From Rhodococcus sp. IEGM 1381 (lineage in GTDB: Bacteria > Actinomycetota > Actinomycetes > Mycobacteriales > Mycobacteriaceae): a stretch of 51,330 nt of DNA. The position numbers were made by a program, and so were the translations under genes. Below, in pieces: positions 8,704-18,012 of the stretch. The notes under the pieces were generated by a model. The model was not told the origin of the DNA. It searched no databases and saw nothing but the letters and a program-made list of their open reading frames with translations. The stretch lies in the NCBI RefSeq assembly GCF_030056795.1, contig NZ_JASHKQ010000023.1, positions 1 through 51,330 on the forward strand, read 5' to 3'. Position 1 is the stretch's first letter. Every line of letters begins with the position of its first letter.

Positions 8704-9234
8704 TCACGGCCCAGCAAGCACTTCGCGGCCGTCTCTTGTGTGGACGACGATGGCCGAGTTGCTCGTGTCGGTGGCCTCGACGAGTGCCAACACCACCCCG
8801 TCACTGTCTGGAACTGCACGAAATGTATCGACATCGCTGGTGACGACGACGTGATCGACATCGACTGCGGCTAGGCCGGTCAGCGTGAACCAGTAATGCT
8901 CCGGTGTAGAACGTTTCGGGTCGGTCGACGGCCAGCGCACCTTTTTCATGCTCTTTGCTTGGAGTCCCATCGGGCCGGTTTCCAGCGCCCGGGCAGCGGT
9001 GTTGCGACGAGAGCCTGTCAGCATCGTCGGCACACGCCAACCGCCTTCGTGGTAGTCGACGACAACCGTGATTCGCATGGCATTGTTTTGCAGCACGACG
9101 GCGACCACGCCGGGGCGCTGCACGTGAGCCAAGGCGGCGAACGGCGTAGTACCCATCATGTCGACATGAGAGGCGCGCTGCCCCTCCAGCTTCGTCAAGG
9201 CCAGATCGATCGCTTCCGACGCGTCGTTGTCCAT
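8704..9234 (-). CDS. Hypothetical protein
   Basis: 176 aa, not recognised. It begins MDNDASEAIDLALTKLEGQ. The pattern of beta strands (GVVAVVLQNNAMRITVVVDY, DVDHVVVTSDVD, VLALVEATDTSNSAIVVH) suggests a soluble alpha/beta protein. The frame continues upstream to 9399, but that part is Arg/Ser-rich non-coding-like sequence that would come close to the next gene, so the ATG at 9234 is preferred. It is in the same orientation as the DUF2716 gene and may be cotranscribed. Confidence 0.55.
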   Translation of the reverse strand: MDNDASEAIDLALTKLEGQRASHVDMMGTTPFAALAHVQRPGVVAVVLQNNAMRITVVVDYHEGGWRVPTMLTGSRRNTAARALETGPMGLQAKSMKKVRWPSTDPKRSTPEHYWFTLTGLAAVDVDHVVVTSDVDTFRAVPDSDGVVLALVEATDTSNSAIVVHTRDGREVLAGP

Positions 9235-9295
9235 CGTGCAACCATACGGATTCTGTTTTCGCTCGGTTGACCTGTTCTCGGCCGGGCGGGCTTGG

Positions 9296-9862
9296 TTACA
9301 TTCGTCGAGCCGCGACCCCCTCGCCGTCGACGCGGATCGTAGGGAGCCACGTTGCCAAGGTGCGACCGAGCGTGGCGACCATACGCGGTCCGAAGACACA
9401 CAAGGTGCGTTCCCACGGGTGGCCGAAGGTCCCTTCGGTAAAACCGTCGCGGGCGAAGATGTAGTAGTCGCCGTTCGGGTGGACGGGGACCCGCCACTCG
9501 CCGTCCTCGGCCGCGTCGGCGTGCGCTTCCGCGTCGAAGCTGTAGCCGGGGTGTTGCCAGTCCAGGACGACGAAGGTCGGGTTGTCCGAAAACTCGGTGA
9601 CGAAGCAGCGCAAAGCTTCCGCGTTGACGGCGTCGACCCGGGCAGACCACGAGGCCGTCGTACGGACGGTATGGGCGTCCAGGTCGAATGTCATGGAGGG
9701 TGCAGGCTCGGCAATGGCAGGCCACGACTCAGGTTTGGTCCCGGGTCGAAATGCGAACTTACTGTTGAACACCGACCAGTGCTGCGTTTCCGCAGTTCGG
9801 TCGAGTTCGGTCCACCCGATGGGTAACGTAGATCCGAAGTCCATGGTCAGCTTGGTCGTCAT
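9296..9862 (-). CDS. DUF2716 domain protein
   Basis: 188 aa. The features WTELDRTAETQHWSVFNSKFAFRP, SWPAIAEPAPSMTFDL, PNGDYYIFARDGFTEGTFGHPW and ERTLCVFGP match the DUF2716 family, which is scattered in Streptomyces and other actinobacteria and has no known function. It appears soluble and cytoplasmic. It is divergent from the small membrane protein at 9928, with 65 bp between them. Confidence 0.7.
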   Translation of the reverse strand: MTTKLTMDFGSTLPIGWTELDRTAETQHWSVFNSKFAFRPGTKPESWPAIAEPAPSMTFDLDAHTVRTTASWSARVDAVNAEALRCFVTEFSDNPTFVVLDWQHPGYSFDAEAHADAAEDGEWRVPVHPNGDYYIFARDGFTEGTFGHPWERTLCVFGPRMVATLGRTLATWLPTIRVDGEGVAARRM

Positions 9863-9927
9863 CGGTCTATCGTTCCAGGCCCGGCAGGCTGCGCGCGTGG
9901 ACAGCAGTCGGAAGGGGAGACGAGTAC

Positions 9928-10251
9928 ATGTCGCTTGCGTTGTGTGCCATCACGTTCGCTGTTCTGTTCCACGTCGTGGCAGCTCGAATCGCATCTCGTG
10001 AAAATTATGGCCGTAGGTTGCCAGCCGTGAACGGCTCGTATCCGGTCAGACCTGCCCGGCGCGCCCGACGTGCCCAGGCCGCCGGATGGATATTGAGTAT
10101 CTTCGGTGCGCTGCAGCTCGGCAATCATTTCTGGCTGACCGAGCCGTGGTTGGCGATGGGTCTCGTGGTGGCCGTTCTCTTGCTGGTCAACGGCCTACCG
10201 AGTCTGCTGGGGACTGCGCTGCACAACGGCAATCTGCGCATTCAACCGTAG
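9928..10251 (+). CDS. Small hypothetical membrane protein
   Basis: 107 aa, not recognised. Three hydrophobic segments: the N-terminus (LALCAITFAVLFHVVAARI), a central one (AAGWILSIFGALQLGNHFWL) and WLAMGLVVAVLLLVNGLPSLL. A basic RRARRAQ stretch precedes the second helix. A GGAAGGGGAGA purine tract seven bases before the ATG is a strong ribosome site, which supports the start. The gene ends 13 bp before the convergent GlcD stop. Confidence 0.6.
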   Translation: MSLALCAITFAVLFHVVAARIASRENYGRRLPAVNGSYPVRPARRARRAQAAGWILSIFGALQLGNHFWLTEPWLAMGLVVAVLLLVNGLPSLLGTALHNGNLRIQP

Positions 10252-10264
10252 GATCTCAGCGTTG

Positions 10265-11638
10265 TCAGGACGTGAACACCTTGCCTGGGTTCAGGATTCC
10301 GTGTGGATCCAGCGCTTTTTTCACAGCTCTGTGCATGTCCAACACCACCGGATCGAGTTCTTGCACCAAGCCGTCCATCTTGAGTAACCCCACTCCGTGC
10401 TCGCCGGTGACGGTGCCGCCGAGTTCCAGTGCCGCGTCGATGATCTCGGCAAAGGCGGCCTGCGCTCGCTCGCGGGCCGGAAGGTCGTCGTGGGGTGTGA
10501 TGAGCAGCGGGTGCAGGTTTCCGTCACCGGCGTGTGCGATGTTGGCGATCGTCGTCTCGTACCGTAGGCCGATCTGTTCGATACGCGAAAGCATCTCGGG
10601 CACATGCTTCTTCGGAACACACACGTCCTCGGTCAACACCGGACCCAGGCGCTCCATCGCCGGATACGCCAACCGGCGGGCAGCGAACAGCGCGTCGGCC
10701 TCCTCCTGATCGGTCGAGACCGCAGACCAGGTGGCCCCAGCCTCGTCGAAGCACGAGAGCATCTTCTCGGCTTCCTGGTCTCCGATGAGCCCTGGATCGT
10801 CTATCCGCCCGAGTAGCAACACATTCGCCTCGACCGACAGGCCCATGTTCTTCCAGGCGTCGACAGCGATGAGGCACTGCTTGTCGATCAGTTCCAACGC
10901 AGAGGGCGTCAATCCGGCGGCGGCAACCGCGGCCACGGCACGCCCGGCGTCGACGATCGAATCGAAATAGCCCGCAACGGTTCGCTGCGGATCCTGCAGC
11001 GGGCGCAGCTTGAGTGTCACCTCTGTGATGATGCCGAGGGTGCCCTCCGAACCGACCATCAGACCCGCAAGGTCGTATCCGGCAACGCCTTTGGCGGTCT
11101 TGCGCCCGAGCCTCACCAGTTCTCCGGTTCCGGTGACCACCTGCATCCCCATGACGTAATCGCGGGTGACGCCGTACTTCACACAGCACAGCCCGCCTGC
11201 ATTGGTGGCAACGTTGCCGCCGATGGTCGACCACGGCGCACTGGCCGGATCCGGTGGGTACCAGAGACCCTGTTCGGCGACCGCTGCCCGCAAGTGATCG
11301 TTGATCACCCCCGGCTCGACAACGGCGTATCGCTCGAGCTGGTCGATCTCCTTGATCGCGTCCATGCCGTCGAGGGCGAGTACGACACATCCCTCGGTGG
11401 CGTTCGCGCCGCCGGACAGTCCGGTGCCCGCCCCGCGAGTGACAACGGGTGCGCCATGGGCCAGGCATGCGCGAACCACAGCCTGCACTTCTTCGGCGCT
11501 ACGGGGCCGCACGACGGCAACAGGCACCGCAAACGGTGCCCATTCCGCCTCGTCGTGCTGGTACGACGCGATGACGTCGGGATCGACGACGACGCGGTCC
11601 GCGGGGAGGGAATTCGACAACTGTTCGACGAGCGACAT
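10265..11638 (-). CDS. glcD: FAD-binding oxidase, GlcD / D-2-hydroxyacid dehydrogenase type
   Basis: 457 aa. The PCMH-type FAD-binding domain occupies roughly residues 40-220: PRSAEEVQAVVRACL, VVTRGAGTGLSGGANATEGCVVLAL, PGVINDHLRAAV and IGGNVATNAGGLCCVKYGVT. The C-terminal FAD-oxidase_C domain ends in IANIAHAGDGNLHPLLI and GTVTGEHGVGLLK. Enzymes of this group oxidise glycolate or D-lactate. No GlcE or GlcF (iron-sulfur) partner adjoins it, so it may act as a stand-alone 2-hydroxyacid dehydrogenase. It is divergently transcribed from a GAF/PucR-type regulator 49 bp away, which probably controls it. Confidence 0.88.
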   Translation of the reverse strand: MSLVEQLSNSLPADRVVVDPDVIASYQHDEAEWAPFAVPVAVVRPRSAEEVQAVVRACLAHGAPVVTRGAGTGLSGGANATEGCVVLALDGMDAIKEIDQLERYAVVEPGVINDHLRAAVAEQGLWYPPDPASAPWSTIGGNVATNAGGLCCVKYGVTRDYVMGMQVVTGTGELVRLGRKTAKGVAGYDLAGLMVGSEGTLGIITEVTLKLRPLQDPQRTVAGYFDSIVDAGRAVAAVAAAGLTPSALELIDKQCLIAVDAWKNMGLSVEANVLLLGRIDDPGLIGDQEAEKMLSCFDEAGATWSAVSTDQEEADALFAARRLAYPAMERLGPVLTEDVCVPKKHVPEMLSRIEQIGLRYETTIANIAHAGDGNLHPLLITPHDDLPARERAQAAFAEIIDAALELGGTVTGEHGVGLLKMDGLVQELDPVVLDMHRAVKKALDPHGILNPGKVFTS

Positions 11639-11687
11639 ATCTCGACTCTAGCTGTGACCTGGGTCTCGGCCAATGTAGGTTTTCTCT

Positions 11688-13457
11688 ATGTCGCCAGCGA
11701 AGTCATGGATGGAATTGCTGCTGGACGACGCGTCCATGGACGAACTGGAAGCCCACCGTCGAACACATCCCGGTGCCGAGGCGCACGCGGCCTCGAGGTT
11801 GCGCGCATTGCTCGATCAGCGCAAACAGCGCAGTACCGAACTCTCGGCCCTCAACGACATCGCGGTGCGCCTGACGACTGTGCGAGACAATCGGATTCTG
11901 TTGCAGGAGGTGGTGGACCAGGCGCGCACACTTCTGGGCGTGGATCTGGCCTACATGGGTTCGGTGTACGGGAACGAGTTCGTCATCGAGGTCACCAGTG
12001 GTGCATTGACGCCGAACCTCGTGGGAATCAGGCTCGCGCAAGACGAGGGGCTGGTCGGCCTCATCGTGCGCGGTGCCTCGCCGTCGTGGACTCCCGACTA
12101 TCAGAGCGAACCTGCCTTTCGGCACATCACCGGAGCAGACAGCGCAGCGCGATCGGAGAACATGCGGGGCTTGCTGGGCGTACCGCTGCGGGTGGGCGAC
12201 CGCGTGATCGGCGCATTGTTCGCGTGCAAACGGTCGGAGCGGGACTTCGCAGACAGTGAGATCGCTCTGCTGTCGGCACTGGCCGCACACGCGGCCATCG
12301 CCATCGAGAACGTTCGGGCGATCGACAAGCTCGAAACCCTCAATGCCGAGTTGTCCGTTCGCACTACGGAATTGGAGCAAACACTGCAATGGGACCGCAC
12401 GTTGACCCAGGTCGTGCTCCAAGGGGGCGGGGTGCGAAGTCTGGTTCGGGAGGTCGCTGCGGCCACCGAACGGCCGGCGTACTTCGTGGCGGATGTTGCG
12501 TCCGTGCCGGCCGCTCTGGAGTACACGGCAACAACGGTCGACACTCTCGTCGACCGTTGTAGGGCGGGCGCGGAGACGGCCGTCGACGACGCGATGACCG
12601 CTCGGCGGGTGGTAGCAGCGGGTCACTTTCTGGGGGTGTTGATCTCTGTCGGACCCGAGGACCACAAAACTCGTTTGCTTCTCGATCGGGCCGCGCCGGC
12701 CATTGCGTTGTCGTTGGCGGAGGAGCGTGCAGCAGCGGAATCTGCACGCCGCGCGCAGGACGCCTTTCTGGTGGATCTGCTTCTTCATCCCACCTCGTCA
12801 CCCGATGACGAACGCAGGCAGTTCCACCGTGCCGGACTGGCGCCGGACGTGACGTACTGCGTGGCAGTTGGGCAAGGGAATGCGTCGAGAGCCGAGTTCG
12901 AAGCCACTGCACTACCGCCGGGATCAGTAGTGGCAGAGCAGGGTTCGAGGGTTCTGCTGGTCGTGCCGGCCCGAGAATCTGCTGCCGTTCGCCGCATGAT
13001 CTCCACCCGTGCGACGGTAGGAATCTCCGAGCCCGCGCGAGGTGCCGACGCCTTGGCAAGAGCATTCCGCGAGGCGCAACAGACCGTCGATGTGCTGACG
13101 ACTCTGGGCAGGGACGGGGAGGTGTCCTCGGCTCGCGGTCTGGGGATCTATCGAATCCTGCTCAGCCACATGGCCCGTGAGCACTTGGACGAGCTCACCG
13201 AGGAACTGCTCGGCCCTTTGATGGCGGAGCAGAACAAGCGCGGGGTTCCGCTGATGGAGACGCTGTCGGTGTATCTCGCACACGGACGGCACCATTCGGC
13301 CACGGCGTCGAGCCTGGGTGTGCACGTCAACACGCTCTATCAACGACTGGAGGCAATCGACCGGCTGATCGGTACGCAGTGGCGCGACCCGGACGATGCC
13401 CTCGATCTTCAGGTGCTGATGCGGTTGCGAAGATCTGCCGATCTGCTGGGTCTGTGA
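11688..13457 (+). CDS. GAF domain / PucR-type C-terminal HTH transcriptional regulator
   Basis: 589 aa. A GAF sensor domain lies at about residues 70-215 (LSALNDIAVRLTTVRDN through SALAAHAAIAIENVRA), followed by a short coiled linker (LETLNAELSVRTTELEQTL). A central segment and a C-terminal HTH_30 helix-turn-helix follow, with HHSATASSLGVHVNTLYQRL at about residues 530-550, as in PucR/CdaR regulators. The GAF ligand is unknown. The divergent arrangement with glcD suggests it activates or represses that gene in response to a 2-hydroxyacid or related metabolite. Confidence 0.85.
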   Translation: MSPAKSWMELLLDDASMDELEAHRRTHPGAEAHAASRLRALLDQRKQRSTELSALNDIAVRLTTVRDNRILLQEVVDQARTLLGVDLAYMGSVYGNEFVIEVTSGALTPNLVGIRLAQDEGLVGLIVRGASPSWTPDYQSEPAFRHITGADSAARSENMRGLLGVPLRVGDRVIGALFACKRSERDFADSEIALLSALAAHAAIAIENVRAIDKLETLNAELSVRTTELEQTLQWDRTLTQVVLQGGGVRSLVREVAAATERPAYFVADVASVPAALEYTATTVDTLVDRCRAGAETAVDDAMTARRVVAAGHFLGVLISVGPEDHKTRLLLDRAAPAIALSLAEERAAAESARRAQDAFLVDLLLHPTSSPDDERRQFHRAGLAPDVTYCVAVGQGNASRAEFEATALPPGSVVAEQGSRVLLVVPARESAAVRRMISTRATVGISEPARGADALARAFREAQQTVDVLTTLGRDGEVSSARGLGIYRILLSHMAREHLDELTEELLGPLMAEQNKRGVPLMETLSVYLAHGRHHSATASSLGVHVNTLYQRLEAIDRLIGTQWRDPDDALDLQVLMRLRRSADLLGL

Positions 13458-13494
13458 TCCGAGCGAATCGGTGCTGGTCGGATAGCGTCGGGTA

Positions 13495-14040
13495 ATGGCA
13501 GTCGACTTTTCGTGGTCTCAGTTTCTTTGGATAGTCTTCGTTTTCGTCGGTGTGCCGTCGACACTCTGGGCTCTCGTGCTGTGGGCCCGGTTCAGGAAGC
13601 GCCGGGAGAGAGCGGACACCGGCCCGCTGGGCCTGTGGGCCACCGGATCGATAGCGCTCGCATCGGGTTTCGTCTCGTGTGCAGGTTGGTTGAGCTGGTC
13701 TGCCGATCAACGGGGTGAGTTCCGTGGACCCGGGCTCCCGGCTCCGAATGCGTTCCCCACCTGGCAAGTGGCCGCGTGCGGGGCGACGGTGGTGTTGCTG
13801 TGCCTGCTTGCCGCGCATCTGTCGCGATGGTCGAATACCGGCGGACACGTCGCTGCGCTGGGCATGACCGCTGGGTTCTCGACGGCGTTCTGCGTCGAAG
13901 CCAGCACCGACGTGACCGGGCAGTCGGGCGTTGGTGTCATTCTGTGCATGCTCGGCTGGGGGTTGGGCTTGACCCTGCTGATCCTCATTCGGAACACGTC
14001 TGCGAACCTCGTGCGAAAACGGCCGCCAGTCGAGCCGTGA
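13495..14040 (+). CDS. Hypothetical membrane protein, four predicted helices
   Basis: 181 aa, not recognised. Hydrophobic stretches: FLWIVFVFVGVPSTLWALVL (residues 10-29), LWATGSIALASGFVSCAGWL, VAACGATVVLLCLLAAHL and GVGVILCMLGWGLGLTLLIL. The first loop is basic (RFRKRRERAD). The ATG is 37 bp after the regulator stop, so cotranscription is possible. It is convergent with the SDR gene, with 6 bp between the stops. Confidence 0.6.
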   Translation: MAVDFSWSQFLWIVFVFVGVPSTLWALVLWARFRKRRERADTGPLGLWATGSIALASGFVSCAGWLSWSADQRGEFRGPGLPAPNAFPTWQVAACGATVVLLCLLAAHLSRWSNTGGHVAALGMTAGFSTAFCVEASTDVTGQSGVGVILCMLGWGLGLTLLILIRNTSANLVRKRPPVEP

Positions 14041-14046
14041 ACGAAG

Positions 14047-15006
14047 TCAGATCTCGATTCCTGTTGCCTCGACCACGCTGGCCCACAATGCATCTCGTAC
14101 GCGGGGTGAATCTCCGCGCCAGGAGGGGTAATGAGTCGGGCGTGGCGCGCGGTCGTGCCAGAATGTGCCTGTGCTGGTCAACGGGGGATCGGCTGCCACG
14201 AGCCAGACGACGGTATCGGCTCCGTCGCCGGCGCTGCGCAGAATGGGCTTCATCACCGAACCGAACAGCGGCATCGAATCGGTGACTCCAGGAGTGGCCG
14301 CCCATCCCGGGTGCATGCTGTGCACCACTGGATCGTCTTCGAGCGAAAAGCGTTCGGCCAGTTGCTCGGCCACCACCACCTGCATTCGCTTCGTGCGAGC
14401 GTACGCCGTCATGCCGGAGTACTTGCCGTTCTCGTACTCGAAGTCCGAGTTCTGCAGCGGCACCGCATACATGCCGCCGCTCGAGACGAACACGACTCGT
14501 GATCCGGCGTCGAACAGCTCTCGCAATCCCACCGTCACCGCGACCGGTCCGAGAACATGGGTGGCGAAAGCGGATTCGTGCCCCTGTGCCGACAACTGCC
14601 GCTGGTCCGGCATCACCCCGGCGCAATGTACGAGCGCGTGCACCGCCGTGAGCTCGGACGCCAACCTTGCGATCAACGCAGCCACGGAATCGAGATCGCT
14701 GATGTCGCACTCGTGCACCACCAGCGAGGCGTCGGGCACCTCGGTTCGGATCGCCGCGGCGGCGGACTCGAGTCGGTCGGCCGATCTGCCGACCAGGTGC
14801 ACCCGCGCCCCGAGCCGCGCGAGTTCTTTCGCGGTGGCGGCTCCCAACCCGGACGACGCACCGGTCACCACCATGTCGATGGGTGAGGCGAACGGCGTCG
14901 GATCGGCGGCCCAGAACCGGCGACGCACCGTGGCACCGATTCGGGAGTATCCGGGAACGATTGCTCTGTCGAGGATCGTGTCGACCGTGCGGCTCAGCAA
15001 TGACAT
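14047..15006 (-). CDS. Short-chain dehydrogenase/reductase, DHRS12-like
   Basis: 319 aa. The Rossmann motif MVVTGASSGLGAATAKELARLGARVHLVGRS is at about residues 44-74, with CDISDLDS, VHCAGVM and the catalytic SSGGMY...YARTK motif (Tyr and Lys of Y-x-x-x-K). The 40-residue N-terminal extension before the fold (VDTILDRAIVPGYSRIGATV) is characteristic of DHRS12-type SDRs. The start ATG at 15006 is chosen because the longer open frame upstream is antisense to the amylosucrase gene. It is divergent from that gene; the substrate is unknown. Confidence 0.85.
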   Translation of the reverse strand: MSLLSRTVDTILDRAIVPGYSRIGATVRRRFWAADPTPFASPIDMVVTGASSGLGAATAKELARLGARVHLVGRSADRLESAAAAIRTEVPDASLVVHECDISDLDSVAALIARLASELTAVHALVHCAGVMPDQRQLSAQGHESAFATHVLGPVAVTVGLRELFDAGSRVVFVSSGGMYAVPLQNSDFEYENGKYSGMTAYARTKRMQVVVAEQLAERFSLEDDPVVHSMHPGWAATPGVTDSMPLFGSVMKPILRSAGDGADTVVWLVAADPPLTSTGTFWHDRAPRPTHYPSWRGDSPRVRDALWASVVEATGIEI

Positions 15007-15066
15007 GCGTGTCCGATACCCCGCGCTATCGGAATGTATGCGGGTACTCGATGCCAGAATGAACCT

Positions 15067-16980
15067 ATGGTTCACCCCGCCGTCTCCGACGTCACCCGCG
15101 AGATCCTCGCCGAACTTCCCGCACACCGACGCGAGACGTTCGAGTTGCGTCTCGAGCAGTGGTTTCCCGATCTGCACGATGCGGTCACCGCTGTCTACCC
15201 CGATCCCGACGGCGTCGCGGCCGGCCTGGTGGAGACTGCTGCTCGCGCCTACGCTGCCCGGGCAGAGGATCTGCACCGGCTCGATCAGCGCCGACTGCTC
15301 GAGCCCGACTGGTTTCAGCAGCCCGACATGTTCGGCTATGCGTGTTACGTCGACCGGTACGGACAGACGCTGCGCGGGGTGGGTGAGCGGCTCGACCACC
15401 TGACCGACCTCGGTGTCACCTACCTGCACCTGATGCCGCTGCTGCAGCCCCGGCCCGGCGACAACGACGGCGGATACGCGGTGATGGACTACCGCGCGGT
15501 GCGAGAAGACCTCGGCACCAACGAGGATCTGCGGGCGCTGGCGGAAACCCTGCGCGAACGCGGCATCAGCCTGGTGGTCGACCTGGTTCTCAATCACGTT
15601 GCCCGCGAGCACGAGTGGGCCGCCAAGGCGCGTGCCGGTGATCCGACGTACCGAGACTACTTCCTGATCTATCCCGATCGGACCACTCCGGACTCGTACG
15701 AGCGCACCCTGCCCGAGGTGTTTCCCGACTTCGCGCCCGGAAGTTTCACGTTCGACGACGAACTCGGCGAATGGGTGTGGACGACGTTCAACGAATGGCA
15801 GTGGGATCTGAACTGGGCCAATCCTGCTGTGCTGCAGGAGTTCGCGAGCGTCGTGCTGCATCTGGCCAACCTGGGAGTGGAGGTGCTGCGGCTCGACGCG
15901 ATCGCGTTCCTGTGGAAGCGGCTCGGCACCAACTGCCAGAATCAACCCGAGGTCCATGCGGTCACGCAGGCTCTGCGCGCCACCGCTCGGCTGGCCGCTC
16001 CGGCCACGCTGTTCAAGGCCGAGGCGATCGTCGGACCCCGCGATCTGCTGCCGTACCTGGGCCAGGGGCGGCACACCGGACGAGTCTCGGACATCGCTTA
16101 CCACAATTCGTTGATGGTGCAGGTCTGGTCGATGTTGGCAACGGGCAGTACAGCTTTGGCGCGTCACGCGTTGGCGTCGTTGCCCCCGACACCGCCGAGT
16201 GGCACCTGGGTGACGTACGTTCGCTGCCACGACGACATCGGCTGGGCCATCGACGACGGCGACGCAGCGTCACTCGGTCTCTCCGGTGCCGGGCACCGGC
16301 ACTTTCTGGCCGACTGGTACTCCGGCGAATTCGACGGCTCCTGGGCCGAAGGCCTGGTGTTCCAATACAACCCCGACGCCGGCGACCGCCGGATCAGTGG
16401 AACCGCGGCCGCGCTCACCGGCCTGGGCCCGTCCCGCCTGGATCCCGACGGCGCGTTCGGGCGAATCTTTCTGTCGCACTCCATCATTGCCGGGTGGGGC
16501 GGCATTCCCGTCGTGTGGAGCGGCGATGAGCTCGGCTCCCCGGGAGACCCGAACTGGGCAGACGAACCGGCTCAAGCCGAGGACAACAGGTGGGTGCATC
16601 GCCCCCGCGTCACCGACGCCGACCGCGCCGGTCGGTTCGAGGAGGGGAGCGACGCGCAGCGGGTGTTCGACGGTATCGCTCGAATCGCGAAGGTGCGTGC
16701 CGGTCTGCCGATGTTGCACGCCGAGGCACCGGTGGACGTGCAGACCGAATCGGACGACGGTCTGCTCGTCGTGCGCAGGCGTCATCCGAGCGGCACCCTG
16801 GTCGGCCTCTACAACGTGACGGCAGAGCACCGGCCCTTTCCCCACACGCAGCTGATCGAGCTCGGCATCCCGGCACCGACCGAGGTGCTCTCGCAACACG
16901 ATCTGCACGTCGACGACACCGGATCGGTGTGGTTGCCGCCGTACGCGGCGTGGTGGATCGTCGACAGCCCTCTGCGCTAG
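15067..16980 (+). CDS. Amylosucrase-like glycoside hydrolase (GH13 subfamily 4)
   Basis: 637 aa, near the normal length of amylosucrase. Amylosucrase makes alpha-1,4-glucan from sucrose with release of fructose. The catalytic set is intact: nucleophile Asp277 (VLRLDAIAF), acid/base Glu319 (FKAEAIV) and Asp389 (RCHDDIGW). The spacing and the FQYNPDAGDRRISGTAAALTGL and DDNRW-like ADNRWVHRPR segments match Neisseria amylosucrase. There is no signal peptide, so it acts in the cytoplasm. The ATG at 15067 (MVHPAVSD) is preferred to 15034. No sucrose transporter or fructokinase lies nearby, so trehalose or maltose chemistry cannot be excluded. Confidence 0.85.
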   Translation: MVHPAVSDVTREILAELPAHRRETFELRLEQWFPDLHDAVTAVYPDPDGVAAGLVETAARAYAARAEDLHRLDQRRLLEPDWFQQPDMFGYACYVDRYGQTLRGVGERLDHLTDLGVTYLHLMPLLQPRPGDNDGGYAVMDYRAVREDLGTNEDLRALAETLRERGISLVVDLVLNHVAREHEWAAKARAGDPTYRDYFLIYPDRTTPDSYERTLPEVFPDFAPGSFTFDDELGEWVWTTFNEWQWDLNWANPAVLQEFASVVLHLANLGVEVLRLDAIAFLWKRLGTNCQNQPEVHAVTQALRATARLAAPATLFKAEAIVGPRDLLPYLGQGRHTGRVSDIAYHNSLMVQVWSMLATGSTALARHALASLPPTPPSGTWVTYVRCHDDIGWAIDDGDAASLGLSGAGHRHFLADWYSGEFDGSWAEGLVFQYNPDAGDRRISGTAAALTGLGPSRLDPDGAFGRIFLSHSIIAGWGGIPVVWSGDELGSPGDPNWADEPAQAEDNRWVHRPRVTDADRAGRFEEGSDAQRVFDGIARIAKVRAGLPMLHAEAPVDVQTESDDGLLVVRRRHPSGTLVGLYNVTAEHRPFPHTQLIELGIPAPTEVLSQHDLHVDDTGSVWLPPYAAWWIVDSPLR

Positions 16981-17049
16981 AAGAAGCGCTACCGTGACCG
17001 GGCTGTTACTCTCCCCGGGACGGTGGGGCTGGATACGAACAAGGGGACA

Positions 17050-18012
17050 ATGTCGATGCTGCATGCTCGGATACGAAGTCTGGTGCTCGCTGTAGTGGCG
17101 GTGTTGGTCGCCACGATGGCAACGGTGCTGATGGGGACCGGTGTGGCGAAGGCCGATTCCGAGCTCGTCTACGTCTACTCGCCGTCGATGGACAAGAACA
17201 TTCCGATCAAGGTCCTCAAAGCTGCCGGTGGCGGACCGGCGCCCACCCTGTATCTGCTCGACGGGCTGCGTGCGCCCGACAACAACAGCGGCTGGCTCAT
17301 CGAGACCGACGTCGAGAGCTTCTTCGCCGACAAGCACGTCAACGTGGTCATTCCGTTCGGCGGCGGCGGAACCTTCTACTCCGACTGGCAGCGCGACGAC
17401 CCCAAGCTCGGACGGGTGAAGTGGGAAACCTTCCTCACCCAGGAACTGCCGCCCTTCATGGCCGATCGTTTCGGCAGTGACAACGTCAACAACGCCGTCG
17501 CGGGGCTGTCGATGAGTGGAACGTCCGCGCTCAATCTGGCCGCGCATCGACCGGATTTCTACAAGGCGGTGGCATCGTTCAGCGGCTACCCGACCGCGAG
17601 CAGCCCCGGATTCGCGCAGGGCATCTCGGTGGCCGTCGGCGAGATGGGCGGCAACGCTCGCAACATGTGGGGCACCTGGCCGTCCGCGGACTGGATCCGC
17701 AACGACCCCTCCCTCAACGTCGGTGCGTTGCGCAACACGGCGGTCTTCGTCTCTTCGGGCAGTGGCTCACCGGCTACCGACCCTGTGTTCAACCCGGCCA
17801 GCAGCCGCTTCGACCCCGTCAAGTTCGCGCAGATGGTGCCGCTGGAGACGGCCGCCGGCATGAGCAGCCGGGCATTCGTTCCGTTGCTGCAGGCCGCGGG
17901 CGGTCGACCCAACGTCAAGATCACAGGTACCGGTGTGCACTGGTGGAACCACTGGGAGCAGCACCTGCACGAGGCGTGGTTCGAGACTATCGCCCCGGCA
18001 GTAGGCGGCTGA
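17050..18012 (+). CDS. Secreted mycolyltransferase, antigen 85 (Fbp/Cmt) family esterase
   Basis: 320 aa. A signal peptide (residues 1 to about 32, LVLAVVAVLVATMATVLMG, cleavage after AKA) precedes an alpha/beta-hydrolase of the antigen 85 family, which transfers mycolic acid between trehalose monomycolate molecules or to arabinogalactan. The nucleophile elbow GLSMSGTSA holds Ser156; the catalytic His is in GTGVHWWNHW (His297). An AAGGGG ribosome site precedes the ATG at 17050, which is better than the GTG at 17023. The 3' end overlaps the convergent GT2 gene by 26 bp. It strongly supports a mycolic acid-containing host. Confidence 0.92.
   Translation: MSMLHARIRSLVLAVVAVLVATMATVLMGTGVAKADSELVYVYSPSMDKNIPIKVLKAAGGGPAPTLYLLDGLRAPDNNSGWLIETDVESFFADKHVNVVIPFGGGGTFYSDWQRDDPKLGRVKWETFLTQELPPFMADRFGSDNVNNAVAGLSMSGTSALNLAAHRPDFYKAVASFSGYPTASSPGFAQGISVAVGEMGGNARNMWGTWPSADWIRNDPSLNVGALRNTAVFVSSGSGSPATDPVFNPASSRFDPVKFAQMVPLETAAGMSSRAFVPLLQAAGGRPNVKITGTGVHWWNHWEQHLHEAWFETIAPAVGG

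Noticed and set aside
15007..16230. N-terminal extension of the DHRS12-like SDR
   Set aside because: It is antisense to the amylosucrase gene; the SDR's natural start is the ATG at 15006.
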